Below are positions 26,561-35,853 of a DNA stretch of 64,000 nt, piece by piece. The DNA comes from Streptomyces sioyaensis. Its GTDB lineage: Bacteria > Actinomycetota > Actinomycetes > Streptomycetales > Streptomycetaceae. How positions within the stretch are numbered: the first letter of the stretch is position 1; every line of letters starts with the position of its first letter. Location of the stretch: contig NZ_SDIF01000011.1 of NCBI RefSeq assembly GCF_004122735.1, positions 50,033 through 114,032 on the forward strand, in the 5' to 3' direction. Made by a program: the position numbers and the translations under genes. The notes beneath the pieces were generated by a model. It did no database searches and had not been told where the DNA came from. It saw only the letters and a program-made list of their open reading frames with translations.

Positions 26561-26588
26561 GGGCTCACCCCACGAGGGGGTGGGCCCG
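26559..26588. terminator. Terminator between trxA and the GNAT gene
   Basis: ACGGGCTCACCCC (26559-26571) pairs with GGGGTGGGCCCGT (26576-26588) with one G-T pair; lies between convergent genes. Confidence 0.8.
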
Positions 26589-26594
26589 TTCTCT

Positions 26595-26608
26595 GTTTCA
26601 CGGGAAAC
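26595..26608. other. Degenerate parS-like site
   Basis: GTTTCACGGGAAAC again, with the same central change as the copy at 26547. Confidence 0.5.
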
Positions 26609-26614
26609 AGCGCC

Positions 26615-27232
26615 TCACAGCGGCCGCAGCGCGGGCTCCTTCTGCACAGCTCCCAGCAAACGGTCGAGCGCCAGCTCGACGTCTTCCTTCCAGGAGATGG
26701 TGCTCCGCAGCTCAAGGCGAAGCCGGGGAAAGCGGGGGTGAGGGCGTACGGTCTTGAAGCCCACCGCAAGGAGATGATCAGCGGGCAGCACACATGCCGG
26801 CTCGCTCCAGCGGGCATCGCCAAAGGCCTCGATGGCTTTGAAGCCGCGCTGGATGAGGTCCTTGGCGACCGTCTGCACCATCACCCGTCCCAGCCCCTGA
26901 CCTTGGTAGCCGGGAATGAGCCAGGCCGTCAGCAGCTGCACCGCGTCCGGCGATACCGGGCTCGTGGGGAAGGCCGTGGAGCGCGGCACATAAGCCGGTG
27001 GGGCGTACATCACGAAGCCCACGGGCACCTCGTCGACATAGACCACCCGCCCGCAGGACCCCCACTCCAGCAGTACTGCCGAGATCCAGGCTTCCTTCTC
27101 CAGCTCGGGGCGACCCGCCTTTACCGCGGCCTCGCCGCTGACGGGGTCGAGCTCCCAGAAGACACAGGAGCGGCAGCGCTTGGGGAGATCCGGAAGGTTG
27201 TCCAGCGTGAGCGGTACGAACCGACGGCCCAT
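26615..27232 (-). CDS. GNAT family N-acetyltransferase
   Basis: 205 residues. The GNAT acetyl-CoA motif is seen as LTAWLIPGYQGQGLGRVMVQTVAKDLIQRGFKAIEAFG (Q-x-x-G-x-G). The N-terminal half has a Cys pair in RCRSCVFWELDP and an SRST-like segment typical of the streptomycete homologue beside parAB. It probably acetylates a small molecule or a protein amine, but the substrate is unknown. Cytosolic. Convergent with trxA. Confidence 0.85.
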   Translation of the reverse strand: MGRRFVPLTLDNLPDLPKRCRSCVFWELDPVSGEAAVKAGRPELEKEAWISAVLLEWGSCGRVVYVDEVPVGFVMYAPPAYVPRSTAFPTSPVSPDAVQLLTAWLIPGYQGQGLGRVMVQTVAKDLIQRGFKAIEAFGDARWSEPACVLPADHLLAVGFKTVRPHPRFPRLRLELRSTISWKEDVELALDRLLGAVQKEPALRPL

Positions 27233-27378
27233 GAACCCAGGTCCTCACTTCCCTCGCCTGCCGCACCGCGCAGCACCGTCAGTGCCGCCTGCTCTCTGAG
27301 CAGTCCTCCAACGAATCCTCCGACGGCTGCGAGGCTGAACCCCGCGGCCAACAGTCCGGTGCGGCTCACCGATCGCAT
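27121..27378 (-). CDS. Possible small membrane protein overlapping the GNAT start
   Basis: 85 residues from ATG 27378, which has a good SD (GAGGAGAGGG) just before it. The first 30 residues are convincing as a membrane helix (SRTGLLAAGFSLAAVGGFVGGLL). The rest overlaps the first 112 bp of the GNAT gene in another frame and is Ser/Arg-rich. It may be a real, perhaps shorter, protein or a chance frame; no homologue is recognised. Confidence 0.35.
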   Translation of the reverse strand: MRSVSRTGLLAAGFSLAAVGGFVGGLLREQAALTVLRGAAGEGSEDLGSWAVGSYRSRWTTFRISPSAAAPVSSGSSTPSAARPR

Positions 27379-27477
27379 GGCCCTCTCCTCGGTATGAGGT
27401 GTCTCCACATGGATGCGTGCCATACCCGAACGCATCGTAACCAGCCTTTACGGGCACCGGTACCGCAAGAGAGCAAA

Positions 27478-27521
27478 GGGCGGGCCGTGTTCCGGTATCG
27501 ACTCCGGAACACGGCCCGCCC
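27478..27521 (-). terminator. Terminator after parB
   Basis: Perfect 18-bp arms, 27478-27495 and 27504-27521 (core CGGGCCGTGTTCCGG), 8-nt loop, immediately downstream of the parB stop. Confidence 0.9.
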
Positions 27522-27538
27522 AGGACCGAGGGGTCAGC

Positions 27539-28636
27539 TCACTCGTCCTCGTGGCTCTCCTCGGCCAGTGTCTGGCCCAGGACGCGCCCCTCACCAGGGG
27601 CGAGGGTGCCAAGGATGCGCTCCAGATCATCCATCGAGGCGAACTCGACGACGATCTTTCCCTTCTTCTGCCCCAGATCGACCTTCACCCGGGTCTCGAA
27701 GCGGTCGGACAGCCGGGAGGCGAGACCCGTGAGCGCGGGGGACACCCGAGTACCCGCACGGGGCCCCTTGGCTTTGCTCGCACTCTGGGGTGTCGTCCCC
27801 ATCAGTGTCACGATCTCTTCGACCGAACGGACCGAGAGCCCCTCCGCAACAATGCGGCGGGCAAGGTGGTCCTGCTCGTCCGAGTCCTCCACGGACAGCA
27901 GCGCGCGGGCGTGTCCCGCGGAAAGCACACCGGCGGCAAGCCGCTTCTGTACGGACGGCGAGAGCTTCAGCAGCCGCAGCGTGTTGGAGACCTGCGGACG
28001 CGAACGCCCGATCCGGTCGGCCAGCTCGTCATGGGTGCACTTGAAGTCCTTGAGCAACTGGTCGTACGCAGCTGCCTCTTCCAACGGATTGAGCTGTGCC
28101 CGGTGGAGGTTCTCCAGCAGCGCGTCGAGCAGCAGCTTCTCGTCGTCGGTGGCCCGCACGATCGCGGGGATCTTCTCCAGGCCGGCCTCACGGCAGGCCC
28201 GCCAGCGGCGCTCGCCCATGATGAGCTCGTACCGCCCCGGTCCCGTCTGGCGGACCACCACCGGCTGGAGCAGACCCACCTCCTTGATGGAGGTCACCAG
28301 CTCGGCAAGGGCATCCTCGTCGAAGACCTCGCGCGGCTGGCGGGGGTTCGGCTTGATCGCATCCAGGGGAACCTCGGCGAAGTGCGCGCCGGATACTTCC
28401 GAGACGCCCGTCTCCGATGTCTCCCTCCCGGCCGGTGCTTCCGTTTCACGTGAAACACCGTGCGCCGGCAGCGAGGTCACCTTGGCGGCCGCTACTCCTC
28501 GCTCCGGGGTCAAGACCGGTACGGCGGACGGTGACGTCGCACCCTGTCCTGCGGTTCCGACATGGTCCGTGCTCTGCGGTGCTGCGGGGATCAGCGCACC
28601 GAGCCCACGGCCCAGGCCTCTACGTCGTTCGCTCAC
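27539..28636 (-). CDS. parB: Chromosome partitioning protein ParB
   Basis: 365 residues from GTG 28636, overlapping the parA stop by four bases. N-terminal ParA-contact peptide [16 protein letters not shown]-binding/clamp region with [40 protein letters not shown] that reads parS; C-terminal dimerisation region [15 protein letters not shown]. ParB loads at parS, spreads as a CTP-dependent clamp and organises oriC for segregation into spores. A perfect parS lies inside this gene (28443-28456) and encodes VSRET. Confidence 0.97.
   Translation of the reverse strand: MSERRRGLGRGLGALIPAAPQSTDHVGTAGQGATSPSAVPVLTPERGVAAAKVTSLPAHGVSRETEAPAGRETSETGVSEVSGAHFAEVPLDAIKPNPRQPREVFDEDALAELVTSIKEVGLLQPVVVRQTGPGRYELIMGERRWRACREAGLEKIPAIVRATDDEKLLLDALLENLHRAQLNPLEEAAAYDQLLKDFKCTHDELADRIGRSRPQVSNTLRLLKLSPSVQKRLAAGVLSAGHARALLSVEDSDEQDHLARRIVAEGLSVRSVEEIVTLMGTTPQSASKAKGPRAGTRVSPALTGLASRLSDRFETRVKVDLGQKKGKIVVEFASMDDLERILGTLAPGEGRVLGQTLAEESHEDE
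28443..28456. other. parS: parS site inside parB
   Basis: Perfect GTTTCACGTGAAAC; on the minus strand it is read in frame as V-S-R-E-T of ParB. Confidence 0.93.
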
Positions 28637-29703
28637 TGCGTCCCCTCCGAGATGCTGTGCTGTGCTTCATAGTTCACGCTGAGGCCCTGGCCCCCGGTCT
28701 GCGGGACCCCACGCAATGCGATCTCCCGGGCCGCTTCGAGGTAGGAAAGCGAGCCGCTGGATCCCGGGTCATAGGTGAGCACCGTCTGCCCGTAGCTGGG
28801 TGCCTCGGAGATGCGCACCGACCGGGGGATGCTCGTACGGAGCACCTCGTGGCCGAAGTGGCTGCGCACCTCATCGGCGACCTGAGAGGCCAGCCGGGTG
28901 CGCCCGTCGTACATGGTGAGCAGGATCGTCGAGACATGGAGCGCGGGATTCAGATGTCCCCGCACCAGGTCGACATTCCGCAACAGCTGGCCCAGCCCCT
29001 CAAGGGCGTAGTACTCGCACTGAATCGGGATCAGCACCTCGGCGCCGGCAACCAGAGCGTTGACCGTCAGCAGACCGAGAGAGGGCGGGCAGTCGATGAA
29101 GATGTAGTCCAGCGGCTGTTCATACGCCTTGATGGCCCGGTCCAGCCGGCTTTCGCGTGCCACCAGCGAGACCAGTTCGATCTCCGCGCCGGCCAGATCG
29201 ATCGTGGCGGGCGCACAGAACAGGCCCTCCACATCCACGACCGGCTGCACCACATCGGAGAGCGGCTTGCTCTCCACCAGAACGTCATAGATGGACGGCA
29301 CTTCGGAGTGATGGTCGATCCCCAGCGCCGTCGAGGCGTTGCCCTGGGGGTCAAGGTCGATCACCAGCACGCGTGCGCCGTGCAGAGCCAAGGAGGCCGC
29401 CAGGTTCACCGTGGTCGTGGTCTTCCCGACCCCGCCCTTCTGGTTGGCAACCACCATGACCCGAGTCTGTTCAGGCCGGGGCAGCCCCTCACCCGCGCGG
29501 CCAAGTGCCTCCACCGCCAGCTGAGCTGCACGACCGATCGGGGTGTCGTCCATCGGGGGCGGCGTTTCACGTGAAACGTCGTCCCCGAACGACTCACTAC
29601 GGGGACCGGGGACCGGATCGGTCATCGGTCCCGCGATGTTGGCGTCGGACCGCAAGGATTCACTCTCCTCGACAGAGGGCTCGCAATGTTCAGAGCCTGC
29701 CAT
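28633..29703 (-). CDS. parA: Chromosome partitioning ATPase ParA
   Basis: 356 residues from ATG 29703 (MAGSEHCEP); the frame is open to 29925, and other starts (for example GTG near 29775) are possible because no clear SD marks 29703. Deviant Walker A KGGVGKT at 89-95, Walker B region [12 protein letters not shown], and the DLDPQGNAS switch. ParA forms filaments or gradients on DNA and moves ParB-parS complexes. The N-terminal 80 residues are disordered and contain a parS-encoded VSRET. Confidence 0.93.
   Translation of the reverse strand: MAGSEHCEPSVEESESLRSDANIAGPMTDPVPGPRSESFGDDVSRETPPPMDDTPIGRAAQLAVEALGRAGEGLPRPEQTRVMVVANQKGGVGKTTTTVNLAASLALHGARVLVIDLDPQGNASTALGIDHHSEVPSIYDVLVESKPLSDVVQPVVDVEGLFCAPATIDLAGAEIELVSLVARESRLDRAIKAYEQPLDYIFIDCPPSLGLLTVNALVAGAEVLIPIQCEYYALEGLGQLLRNVDLVRGHLNPALHVSTILLTMYDGRTRLASQVADEVRSHFGHEVLRTSIPRSVRISEAPSYGQTVLTYDPGSSGSLSYLEAAREIALRGVPQTGGQGLSVNYEAQHSISEGTQ
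29564..29577. other. parS: parS site inside parA
   Basis: Perfect GTTTCACGTGAAAC; read as V-S-R-E-T in the ParA N-terminal tail. Confidence 0.93.
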
Positions 29704-29849
29704 GCTTTCGGTGTCGTGAACCAGTGAGGTCCGTTCTCCTGTGGACGAACCCACTCCTGTGGATACTTCCGTGACCCTTGTGGGCCTGCGGTCGCGCGGC
29801 GCGGCGGCCGCACGACCACGGCCGATGATCCCTTGCAGCAGAGAACGAC

Positions 29850-29863
29850 GTTTCACGTGAAAC
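29850..29863. other. parS: parS site in the parA upstream region
   Basis: Perfect copy in the roughly 300-bp rsmG-parA spacer, the copy closest to dnaA. The rest of this spacer shows no gene; it probably holds the parAB promoter. Confidence 0.93.
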
Positions 29864-30003
29864 ACGATGCCAGCGTCACGTCTGAATGAGCCGCGACACT
29901 CCGTCTTGTGTCGTTTTGGTGGCATTTACGGAATTTGCCGATCCCCATTCACGGACCGGCAGACTCCGCGCCTCAATCAGTGCTGATCTGTATCACTCGG
30001 GCA

Positions 30004-30729
30004 TCAACGTCGGCGACCCCTCGACACCCGGCTCGCACGGGCCGCCTTCGCCCGCTTCGCCGCGAAGCGCACTCCGCCCGGGCTCTCACCTACCTCGACC
30101 CGCACGACGGTCGAGGGCGGATCCACGATGCCCTCGCCGACATGCACCACCGAGGTCTCCACCACGCCGAGCTTGCTCAGCGCCGCCCGGGCACCCTTGA
30201 GCTCCTCCTCCGCGGCATCGCCCTTGAGCGCCAGCATCTCTCCGTACGGACGCAGCAGCGGAACGCCCCAGCCGGCCAGCCGGTCGAGCGGAGCCACCGC
30301 GCGCGCCGTCACCACATGCACCTGAGGAAGCTTGCCCATGACCTCTTCGGCCCGGCCACGCACGACCGTGACATGGTCCAGCCCCAGCAGCTCGACGACC
30401 TCCTGAAGGAAGTTCGTACGTCGCAGCAGCGGCTCCAGGAGCGTGATCTTCAGATCCGGGCGCACCAGAGCGAGCGGGATGCCGGGCAGCCCCGCCCCCG
30501 AGCCCACGTCACAGACCGAGACGCCCTCGGGCACCACCTCGGAGAGCACCGCGCAGTTCAACAGATGCCGTTCCCACAGGCGCGGCACCTCGCGCGGGCC
30601 GATGAGCCCTCGCGTCACGCCGGCGTCGGCGAGCAGTTCGCCGTACCGCACGGCCTCCGCAAAGCGCTCGCCGAATACCTCCTCCGCCGCTTTCGGCGGA
30701 GGAGGGAGCTCCGCTGCTGCCTCCGTCAC
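30004..30729 (-). CDS. rsmG: 16S rRNA (guanine-N7) methyltransferase RsmG (GidB)
   Basis: 241 residues from GTG 30729 (MTEAAAELPPPP), with SD AAGGAAGGG upstream; the open frame to 30795 runs into a hairpin. SAM-binding motif VCDVGSGAGLPGIPLAL and the family segments RLWERHLLNCAVL and VTARAVAPLDRLAGW are present. The enzyme methylates G527 of 16S rRNA (E. coli numbering); its loss gives low-level streptomycin resistance. Part of the conserved rpmH-to-parB block. Confidence 0.95.
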   Translation of the reverse strand: MTEAAAELPPPPKAAEEVFGERFAEAVRYGELLADAGVTRGLIGPREVPRLWERHLLNCAVLSEVVPEGVSVCDVGSGAGLPGIPLALVRPDLKITLLEPLLRRTNFLQEVVELLGLDHVTVVRGRAEEVMGKLPQVHVVTARAVAPLDRLAGWGVPLLRPYGEMLALKGDAAEEELKGARAALSKLGVVETSVVHVGEGIVDPPSTVVRVEVGESPGGVRFAAKRAKAARASRVSRGRRR

Positions 30730-30812
30730 GGGAACCGCCCTTCCTTTGGACTGCTTTTCCTGCCGGGAACCCGGGTCAACCACCCGGGATAACACAGAAC
30801 GCTGACAACTTT

Positions 30813-30842
30813 TGGCCCCGCCTGCGAGCAGACGGGGCCAAA
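30813..30842. terminator. Hairpin between jag and rsmG
   Basis: TTTGGCCCCG-like left arm (about 30811-30820) and CGGGGCCAAAG-like right arm (about 30833-30842). It lies after jag on the minus strand and before rsmG, so it may be a terminator or attenuator. Confidence 0.6.
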
Positions 30843-30864
30843 GAAAAACGGGAGCGCTGAGCGG

Positions 30865-31371
30865 TCAGGCCGGGAGGACGACCACTCGGCGCTGCGGCTC
30901 CTCGCCCTCGGACTCGCTCCGGAGCCCGGCGGCGGCCACCGCGTCGTGGACGACCTTGCGCTCGAAGGGCGTCATCGGGTCGAGCTTCACCGGCTCACCG
31001 GTGCCCTTGGCCTCCTCGGCCGCCTTCGCACCGATCTCCGCGAGCTCCTCACGCTTACGCGCCCGGAAGCCGGCGATGTCCAGCATCAGACGGCTGCGGT
31101 CACCGGTCTCGCGGTGGACGGCCAGCCGGGTCAGCTCCTGCAGCGCCTCCAGCACCTCACCGTCGCGGCCCACGAGCTTCTGCAGGTCACGGCTGGTCGA
31201 GTCGCTGATGATCGACACGGCGGCACGGTCGGCCTCGACATCCATGTCGATGTCGCCGTCGAGGTCCGCGATGTCCAGCAGGCCCTCGAGGTAGTCGGCC
31301 GCGATCTCGCCTTCCTGTTCCAGGCGGGTCAGGGTGTCGGTGCCCTCGGCGGCAGGGGTCGTGTCCGTCAC
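30865..31371 (-). CDS. khpB: Jag/KhpB family RNA-binding protein (KH and R3H domains)
   Basis: 168 residues from GTG 31371. A KH domain (DRAAVSIISDSTSRDLQKLVGRDGEVLEALQELTRLAV, with the G-R-D-G turn) is followed by an R3H domain (SRLMLDIAGFRARKREEL ... MTPFERKVVHDAVAA). It binds RNA and in other bacteria works with KhpA in cell-division control. Next to yidC, as in most bacteria; 16 bp separate the two. Confidence 0.92.
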   Translation of the reverse strand: MTDTTPAAEGTDTLTRLEQEGEIAADYLEGLLDIADLDGDIDMDVEADRAAVSIISDSTSRDLQKLVGRDGEVLEALQELTRLAVHRETGDRSRLMLDIAGFRARKREELAEIGAKAAEEAKGTGEPVKLDPMTPFERKVVHDAVAAAGLRSESEGEEPQRRVVVLPA

Positions 31372-31386
31372 GAAAGGGACTCCTTC

Positions 31387-32538
31387 TTACTTCTTCGACG
31401 GGTGCTTGGGCTGCTGGCCCTTGCGCTGTCCGGACTTGGTGGTGCGGGACCCGGAGGCGCCGCCCTTCTCCTTGCCGCCCTGCGCGTCCTTCTTCTCCAG
31501 CGACTGCTTCTTCCCGGCACCCTGACCAGAGCCCGCCGTGCCGGCGTCCGTGCCACGCGCCGCGGATCCGGCCCGCGTACGGCTCTGCGCACCGCCGGCC
31601 GGGGCGCCGCCGGTCTGCCGCTTGGCCTTCGTCTGGCGCTTGGGCTGCTGACGGTTGTGGCGCGCCTCCTCGGCGGCCTGCTTCGCCGCGACCTCGGCCG
31701 GGTCCTCGACGAGCTTGCCGGCGGCCCGCAGCCGCTCCTGACGCTCGGCGAACGCCTTGCTGCCCGGCGTCGGGTTACGACGGATGACGAACATCTGCTG
31801 GCCCATGGTCCACACGTTGGTGGTCAGCCAGTAGACGAGAACACCGACGGGGAAGTTGATGCCGAAGACGGCGAACATGATGGGGAAGACGTACATCAGC
31901 ATCTTCTGCTGCTGCATGAACGGCGTCTTCACCGTGAGGTCGACGTTCTTGGTCATCAGCTGGCGCTGCGTGTAGAACTGCGACGCCGACATCAGGACGA
32001 TCATGATGATCGTGACCACGCGGACGTCGAGCACCGAAGCGCCGAGGCTCTGGATCTTCTCCGCGCTGTCCATGAACTTCGCCGCCAGCGGGGCACCGAA
32101 GATGTGCGCCTTCTGCGCGCTCTCCAGCAGCGGCTGGTCGATGACGCCGACCGTCTTGTTCTGCGCGATGTGGCTCAGAACCTGGTACAGCGAGATGAAG
32201 AACGGCGACTGGGCCAGAATCGGGAGACAGCTCGAGAGCGGGTTGGTGCCCGTCTCCTTGTAGAGCTTCATCATCTCTTCGGACTGGCGCTGCTTGTCGC
32301 TCTTGTAGCGCTCCTGGATCGCCTTCATCTTCGGCTGGAGCGCCTGCATGTTCCGCGTCGACTTGATCTGCTTCACGAAGAGCGGGATCAGGCAGATACG
32401 GATCAGCACCACCAGCGAGACGATGGACAGACCCCACGCCGCGCCACTGTCCTTGTCAAAGATGAGGCTGTAGAACGAGTGGAACTGGACGATGATCCAG
32501 GAAACAGCGATATAGAGGGGACCGAGGATCGTGTCCAC
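31387..32538 (-). CDS. yidC: Membrane protein insertase YidC (Oxa1 family)
   Basis: 383 residues. The five-helix Oxa1 core is clear (helix [90 protein letters not shown], with the Arg in the groove-forming helix), and a basic Gln/Lys/Arg tail (about 295-383) should touch the ribosome. It inserts membrane proteins alone or with SecYEG. Part of the rpmH-rnpA-yidD-yidC block. Confidence 0.96.
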   Translation of the reverse strand: MDTILGPLYIAVSWIIVQFHSFYSLIFDKDSGAAWGLSIVSLVVLIRICLIPLFVKQIKSTRNMQALQPKMKAIQERYKSDKQRQSEEMMKLYKETGTNPLSSCLPILAQSPFFISLYQVLSHIAQNKTVGVIDQPLLESAQKAHIFGAPLAAKFMDSAEKIQSLGASVLDVRVVTIIMIVLMSASQFYTQRQLMTKNVDLTVKTPFMQQQKMLMYVFPIMFAVFGINFPVGVLVYWLTTNVWTMGQQMFVIRRNPTPGSKAFAERQERLRAAGKLVEDPAEVAAKQAAEEARHNRQQPKRQTKAKRQTGGAPAGGAQSRTRAGSAARGTDAGTAGSGQGAGKKQSLEKKDAQGGKEKGGASGSRTTKSGQRKGQQPKHPSKK

Positions 32539-32541
32539 GAA

Positions 32542-32859
32542 TCAGGCTCCTTGGGCGTTGGGCTGAGTCTCGGGCTGGGCGACAGGCTCAGGGACGGTGG
32601 GCCCGCCCAGGCGGCTCCTCAGCCGCTGATGCCAAACCGGACGCTTCCGGGGAGGGACGTGGTCGACGCCCCCGAGCGACCACGGATTGCACCGCAGGAT
32701 GCGCCAGGCTGTCAGCGCAGTCCCTTTCACCGCGCCGTGCCGGTCGATGGCCGTGTAGCCATAGTGCGAGCACGACGGGTAGTACTTGCAGACCGGTCCC
32801 AGCAGGGGGCTGATGGTCCACTGATAGATCTTGATCAAAAGCAGCAGCGGGTACTTCAC
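32542..32859 (-). CDS. yidD: Membrane protein insertion efficiency factor YidD
   Basis: 105 residues. [65 protein letters not shown] is the complete YidD signature, with three conserved cysteines. Its start overlaps the rnpA stop by four bases. It assists YidC-dependent insertion from the cytosolic face. Confidence 0.96.
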   Translation of the reverse strand: MKYPLLLLIKIYQWTISPLLGPVCKYYPSCSHYGYTAIDRHGAVKGTALTAWRILRCNPWSLGGVDHVPPRKRPVWHQRLRSRLGGPTVPEPVAQPETQPNAQGA

Positions 32860-33314
32860 TGTGCGCTCCCTCCCGGGTCCCGTCCGGGGTTCCGGGAGCC
32901 TGCGGCGCGGCTGCTGCCGGTCGCAGACCCCGGGGGATTGCAGCCTCTCGGCACCCCTCCCAGCAGCCGCTCGAAGGCGGCGTCCAGGTCGCGGGCCAGC
33001 TGATCGTGCTCCGCATCACCCGCACCGGGCAGGGCCCGTACGACAACCAGGCTACCGGCGGGGAGCCGGTCCAGCCGGTCGCGCACGAGATGGCGGAGCC
33101 TGCGCTTGACCTTGTTCCGGACGACAGCGATGCCAACTGCCTTGCTCACGACGAAACCCGCACGTGCCGGGGGAACACTTTCCCCCGACCCGTGCGGGTC
33201 CGTTGCACCGCTGCGAAGATGAACGACAAGGAGCGGGCGCCCGGCCCTGCGTCCCCGGCGTACCGCGGTCGCAAAGTCCTCGCGCCGCCTCAGCCGATGC
33301 TCGGTAGGCAGCAC
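32856..33314 (-). CDS. rnpA: Ribonuclease P protein component
   Basis: 152 residues from GTG 33314 ([33 protein letters not shown]). The RNR motif is [15 protein letters not shown], as expected. RnpA helps RNase P RNA cut tRNA 5' leaders. It is longer than the usual 120-130 residues because of a Gly/Ser/Arg-rich C-terminal tail. It lies 25 bp after rpmH. Confidence 0.95.
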   Translation of the reverse strand: MLPTEHRLRRREDFATAVRRGRRAGRPLLVVHLRSGATDPHGSGESVPPARAGFVVSKAVGIAVVRNKVKRRLRHLVRDRLDRLPAGSLVVVRALPGAGDAEHDQLARDLDAAFERLLGGVPRGCNPPGSATGSSRAAGSRNPGRDPGGSAQ

Positions 33315-33338
33315 GTCATGGACCTAGGTTCAGGCTGC

Positions 33339-33476
33339 TCAGGCAGACAGACGGGCGCGACCCTTGCCACGGCGGGACGCGAGGATCGCGCGGCCGGCAC
33401 GGGTCCGCATGCGCAGACGGAAGCCGTGGGTCTTCGCGCGGCGGCGGTTGTTCGGCTGGAAGGTGCGCTTGCTCAC
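33339..33476 (-). CDS. rpmH: 50S ribosomal protein L34
   Basis: 45 residues, [19 protein letters not shown]... ending RLSA, from GTG 33476. The full L34 sequence is obvious on the minus strand. First gene of the leftward block and divergent from dnaA; 378 bp separate the two. Confidence 0.97.
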   Translation of the reverse strand: MSKRTFQPNNRRRAKTHGFRLRMRTRAGRAILASRRGKGRARLSA

Positions 33477-33740
33477 TCGGGGGCTCCAGGAATGCTTGTT
33501 GTCTCAAGGAGAGACAGATGTGGGGCGTCGACTGGCTGTCACCGTGCGCCCACGAGTAGCTCGCAACGCCTAAGTGCACCGCTACACGATCACTCGAGCG
33601 TGATCTTTGCCCATCGGAGGCAGGCGGCAGCAGCCATCGACAACTCGACCTGGTCACGGTACGCGCGGCTACGCCATCCGGTCAAACCGGCTCCTCGGCA
33701 GCCCCTGCCGGCCCCGCGCCGGGACACACTATGCACAGCC

Positions 33741-33749
33741 TGTGGACAA
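33741..33749 (-). promoter_or_regulatory. Perfect DnaA box upstream of dnaA
   Basis: TGTGGACAA (TTGTCCACA on the minus strand), 106 bp before the dnaA start. A DnaA box in its own promoter region would allow autorepression. The rest of the rpmH-dnaA spacer (33477-33854) shows no gene; it should hold the promoters of both. Confidence 0.8.
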
Positions 33750-33854
33750 CAACTTGAATACCCAGGCCCGCCCTGACTACCGTGGCTGAACTCCGATTCC
33801 TTCCCGCCCGTCCTGAGAATCACACATTCGTGGGACTGTGAGAGAGCGTGCCCT

Positions 33855-35780
33855 GTGGCTGATGTCCCTGCCGATCTTGCCGCAGTGTGGCCGCGGGTAC
33901 TCGATCATCTCCTTCGTGCGGAGGCCGACGGCCTCAAGCCCAAGGACCAGGACTGGCTCAAGCGCACCCAGCCGCTGGCGCTGGTCGCCGACACCGCGCT
34001 GCTCGCCGTGCCCAATGAATTCGCCAAGGGCGTGCTCGAGGGACGGCTGGCGCCACTGATCGGGGAGGCCCTCAGCCATGAGTGCGGCCGCCCGGTCCGG
34101 ATCGCGATCACCGTCGACGACTCCTCCGAGGAGCCCGCGGCACCGTCCGCTCCCGCTGCCCCCCAGCAGCACCAGCCGCCTCAGCACCAGCCGCAGCAGC
34201 AGGCCCCGCACTCTCAGCAGTCGCACCAGCAGTCGCGTCAGTCGCCACAGCATGAGCAGTACGACAGCTACGAGCCCCGGCACGACAGCCGGCAGGGCTA
34301 CGGGCGCCAGGGCGACGACCTGCCGGGTGTCCGGCCCGCCTATCCGGACTACCCACAGCCCCGGCACGAGCCCGGCGGCTGGCCGCAGCACTCCCCCATG
34401 GCCGGCGGCCCCGGCCCGCGCGACGACTACGGCTGGCAGCAGCACCTGGGCGGCTTCCCCGACCGCGATCCGTACGCCTCCCCGTCGTCCCATGTAGCGC
34501 AGCACCAGCAGCGGCAGAACGACTACCGCGGGCAGGCGCCCGACCGCGGCGGGCCGTCACAGCACTCCGACGATCCACGCTCCCGCTACGACCAGCCGCG
34601 CCGCGATCTTTCCGAGCACCAGCCCGGCGGGCACGGTGGCCGCTCGGGCATTCCCGGCTCCGGCCCCGGCGCCGTCCTTCCGGCACCCAGCGGTGCGCCC
34701 AGCCCGCTCGCGGCCCAGCCGGCGCCGGCGACCGGCCCCGGGGAGCCGACCGCGCGGCTGAACCCGAAGTACCTCTTCGACACCTTCGTCATCGGTGCCT
34801 CGAACCGCTTTGCGCACGCCGCCGCGGTCGCCGTCGCCGAGGCGCCTGCCAAGGCCTACAACCCCCTGTTCATCTACGGGGAGTCGGGGCTGGGCAAGAC
34901 CCACCTGCTGCATGCGATCGGGCACTACGCACGGAGTCTGTATCCGGGCACCCGGGTGCGGTATGTGAGCTCGGAGGAGTTCACCAACGAGTTCATCAAC
35001 TCCATCCGCGACGGCAAGGCGGACGCGTTCCGCAAGCGCTACCGCGACATGGACATCCTGCTGGTCGACGACATCCAGTTCCTGGCGAGCAAGGAGTCGA
35101 CGCAGGAGGAGTTCTTCCACACCTTCAATACGCTGCACAACGCCAACAAGCAGATCGTGCTCTCCAGTGACCGGCCGCCCAAGCAGCTGGTCACTCTGGA
35201 GGACCGGCTGCGCAACCGCTTCGAGTGGGGTCTGATCACCGACGTCCAGCCGCCCGAGCTGGAGACCCGGATCGCGATCCTCCGCAAGAAGGCGGTCCAG
35301 GAGCAGCTGAACGCGCCGCCGGAGGTGCTGGAGTTCATCGCGTCCCGGATCTCGCGCAACATCCGTGAGCTGGAGGGCGCGCTGATCCGCGTCACCGCGT
35401 TCGCCTCGCTCAACCGGCAGCCGGTGGACCTGGGGCTGACCGAGATCGTGCTGAAGGATCTGATCCCCGGGGGCGAAGACGCCGCGCCGGAGATCACCGC
35501 GACCGCGATCATGGCCTCGACGGCCGACTACTTCGGGCTGACCATCGACGATCTGTGCGGCTCCTCGCGCAGCCGGGTGCTGGTGACCGCCCGCCAGATC
35601 GCCATGTATCTGTGCCGCGAGCTGACCGATCTCTCGCTGCCGAAGATCGGCGCGCAGTTCGGCGGCCGGGACCATACGACCGTGATGCACGCCGACCGCA
35701 AGATCCGCGCGCTGATGGCCGAGCGGCGCTCGATCTACAACCAGGTCACCGAGCTGACCAACCGCATCAAGAACGGCTGA
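33855..35780 (+). CDS. dnaA: Chromosomal replication initiator DnaA
   Basis: 641 residues from GTG 33855 ([12 protein letters not shown]). Domain I (about 1-90); a very long Gln/Pro/Arg-rich domain II (about 92-300), typical of Streptomyces and accounting for the size; AAA+ domain with Walker A GESGLGKT (342-349) and Walker [12 protein letters not shown]; domain IV with the DnaA-box-binding signature [19 protein letters not shown]. It opens oriC, which lies directly downstream. Confidence 0.98.
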   Translation: MADVPADLAAVWPRVLDHLLRAEADGLKPKDQDWLKRTQPLALVADTALLAVPNEFAKGVLEGRLAPLIGEALSHECGRPVRIAITVDDSSEEPAAPSAPAAPQQHQPPQHQPQQQAPHSQQSHQQSRQSPQHEQYDSYEPRHDSRQGYGRQGDDLPGVRPAYPDYPQPRHEPGGWPQHSPMAGGPGPRDDYGWQQHLGGFPDRDPYASPSSHVAQHQQRQNDYRGQAPDRGGPSQHSDDPRSRYDQPRRDLSEHQPGGHGGRSGIPGSGPGAVLPAPSGAPSPLAAQPAPATGPGEPTARLNPKYLFDTFVIGASNRFAHAAAVAVAEAPAKAYNPLFIYGESGLGKTHLLHAIGHYARSLYPGTRVRYVSSEEFTNEFINSIRDGKADAFRKRYRDMDILLVDDIQFLASKESTQEEFFHTFNTLHNANKQIVLSSDRPPKQLVTLEDRLRNRFEWGLITDVQPPELETRIAILRKKAVQEQLNAPPEVLEFIASRISRNIRELEGALIRVTAFASLNRQPVDLGLTEIVLKDLIPGGEDAAPEITATAIMASTADYFGLTIDDLCGSSRSRVLVTARQIAMYLCRELTDLSLPKIGAQFGGRDHTTVMHADRKIRALMAERRSIYNQVTELTNRIKNG

Positions 35781-35821
35781 GGCCGGCGCGACGGCCCCGC
35801 ACCGGCCACCACAGGACGCCC

Positions 35822-35853
35822 AGGGCGCTCCGGGACCGCTCCCGGAGCGCCCT
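35822..35853 (+). terminator. Terminator after dnaA
   Basis: Perfect 14-bp arms AGGGCGCTCCGGGA (35822-35835) and TCCCGGAGCGCCCT (35840-35853), loop of 4. Confidence 0.88.
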
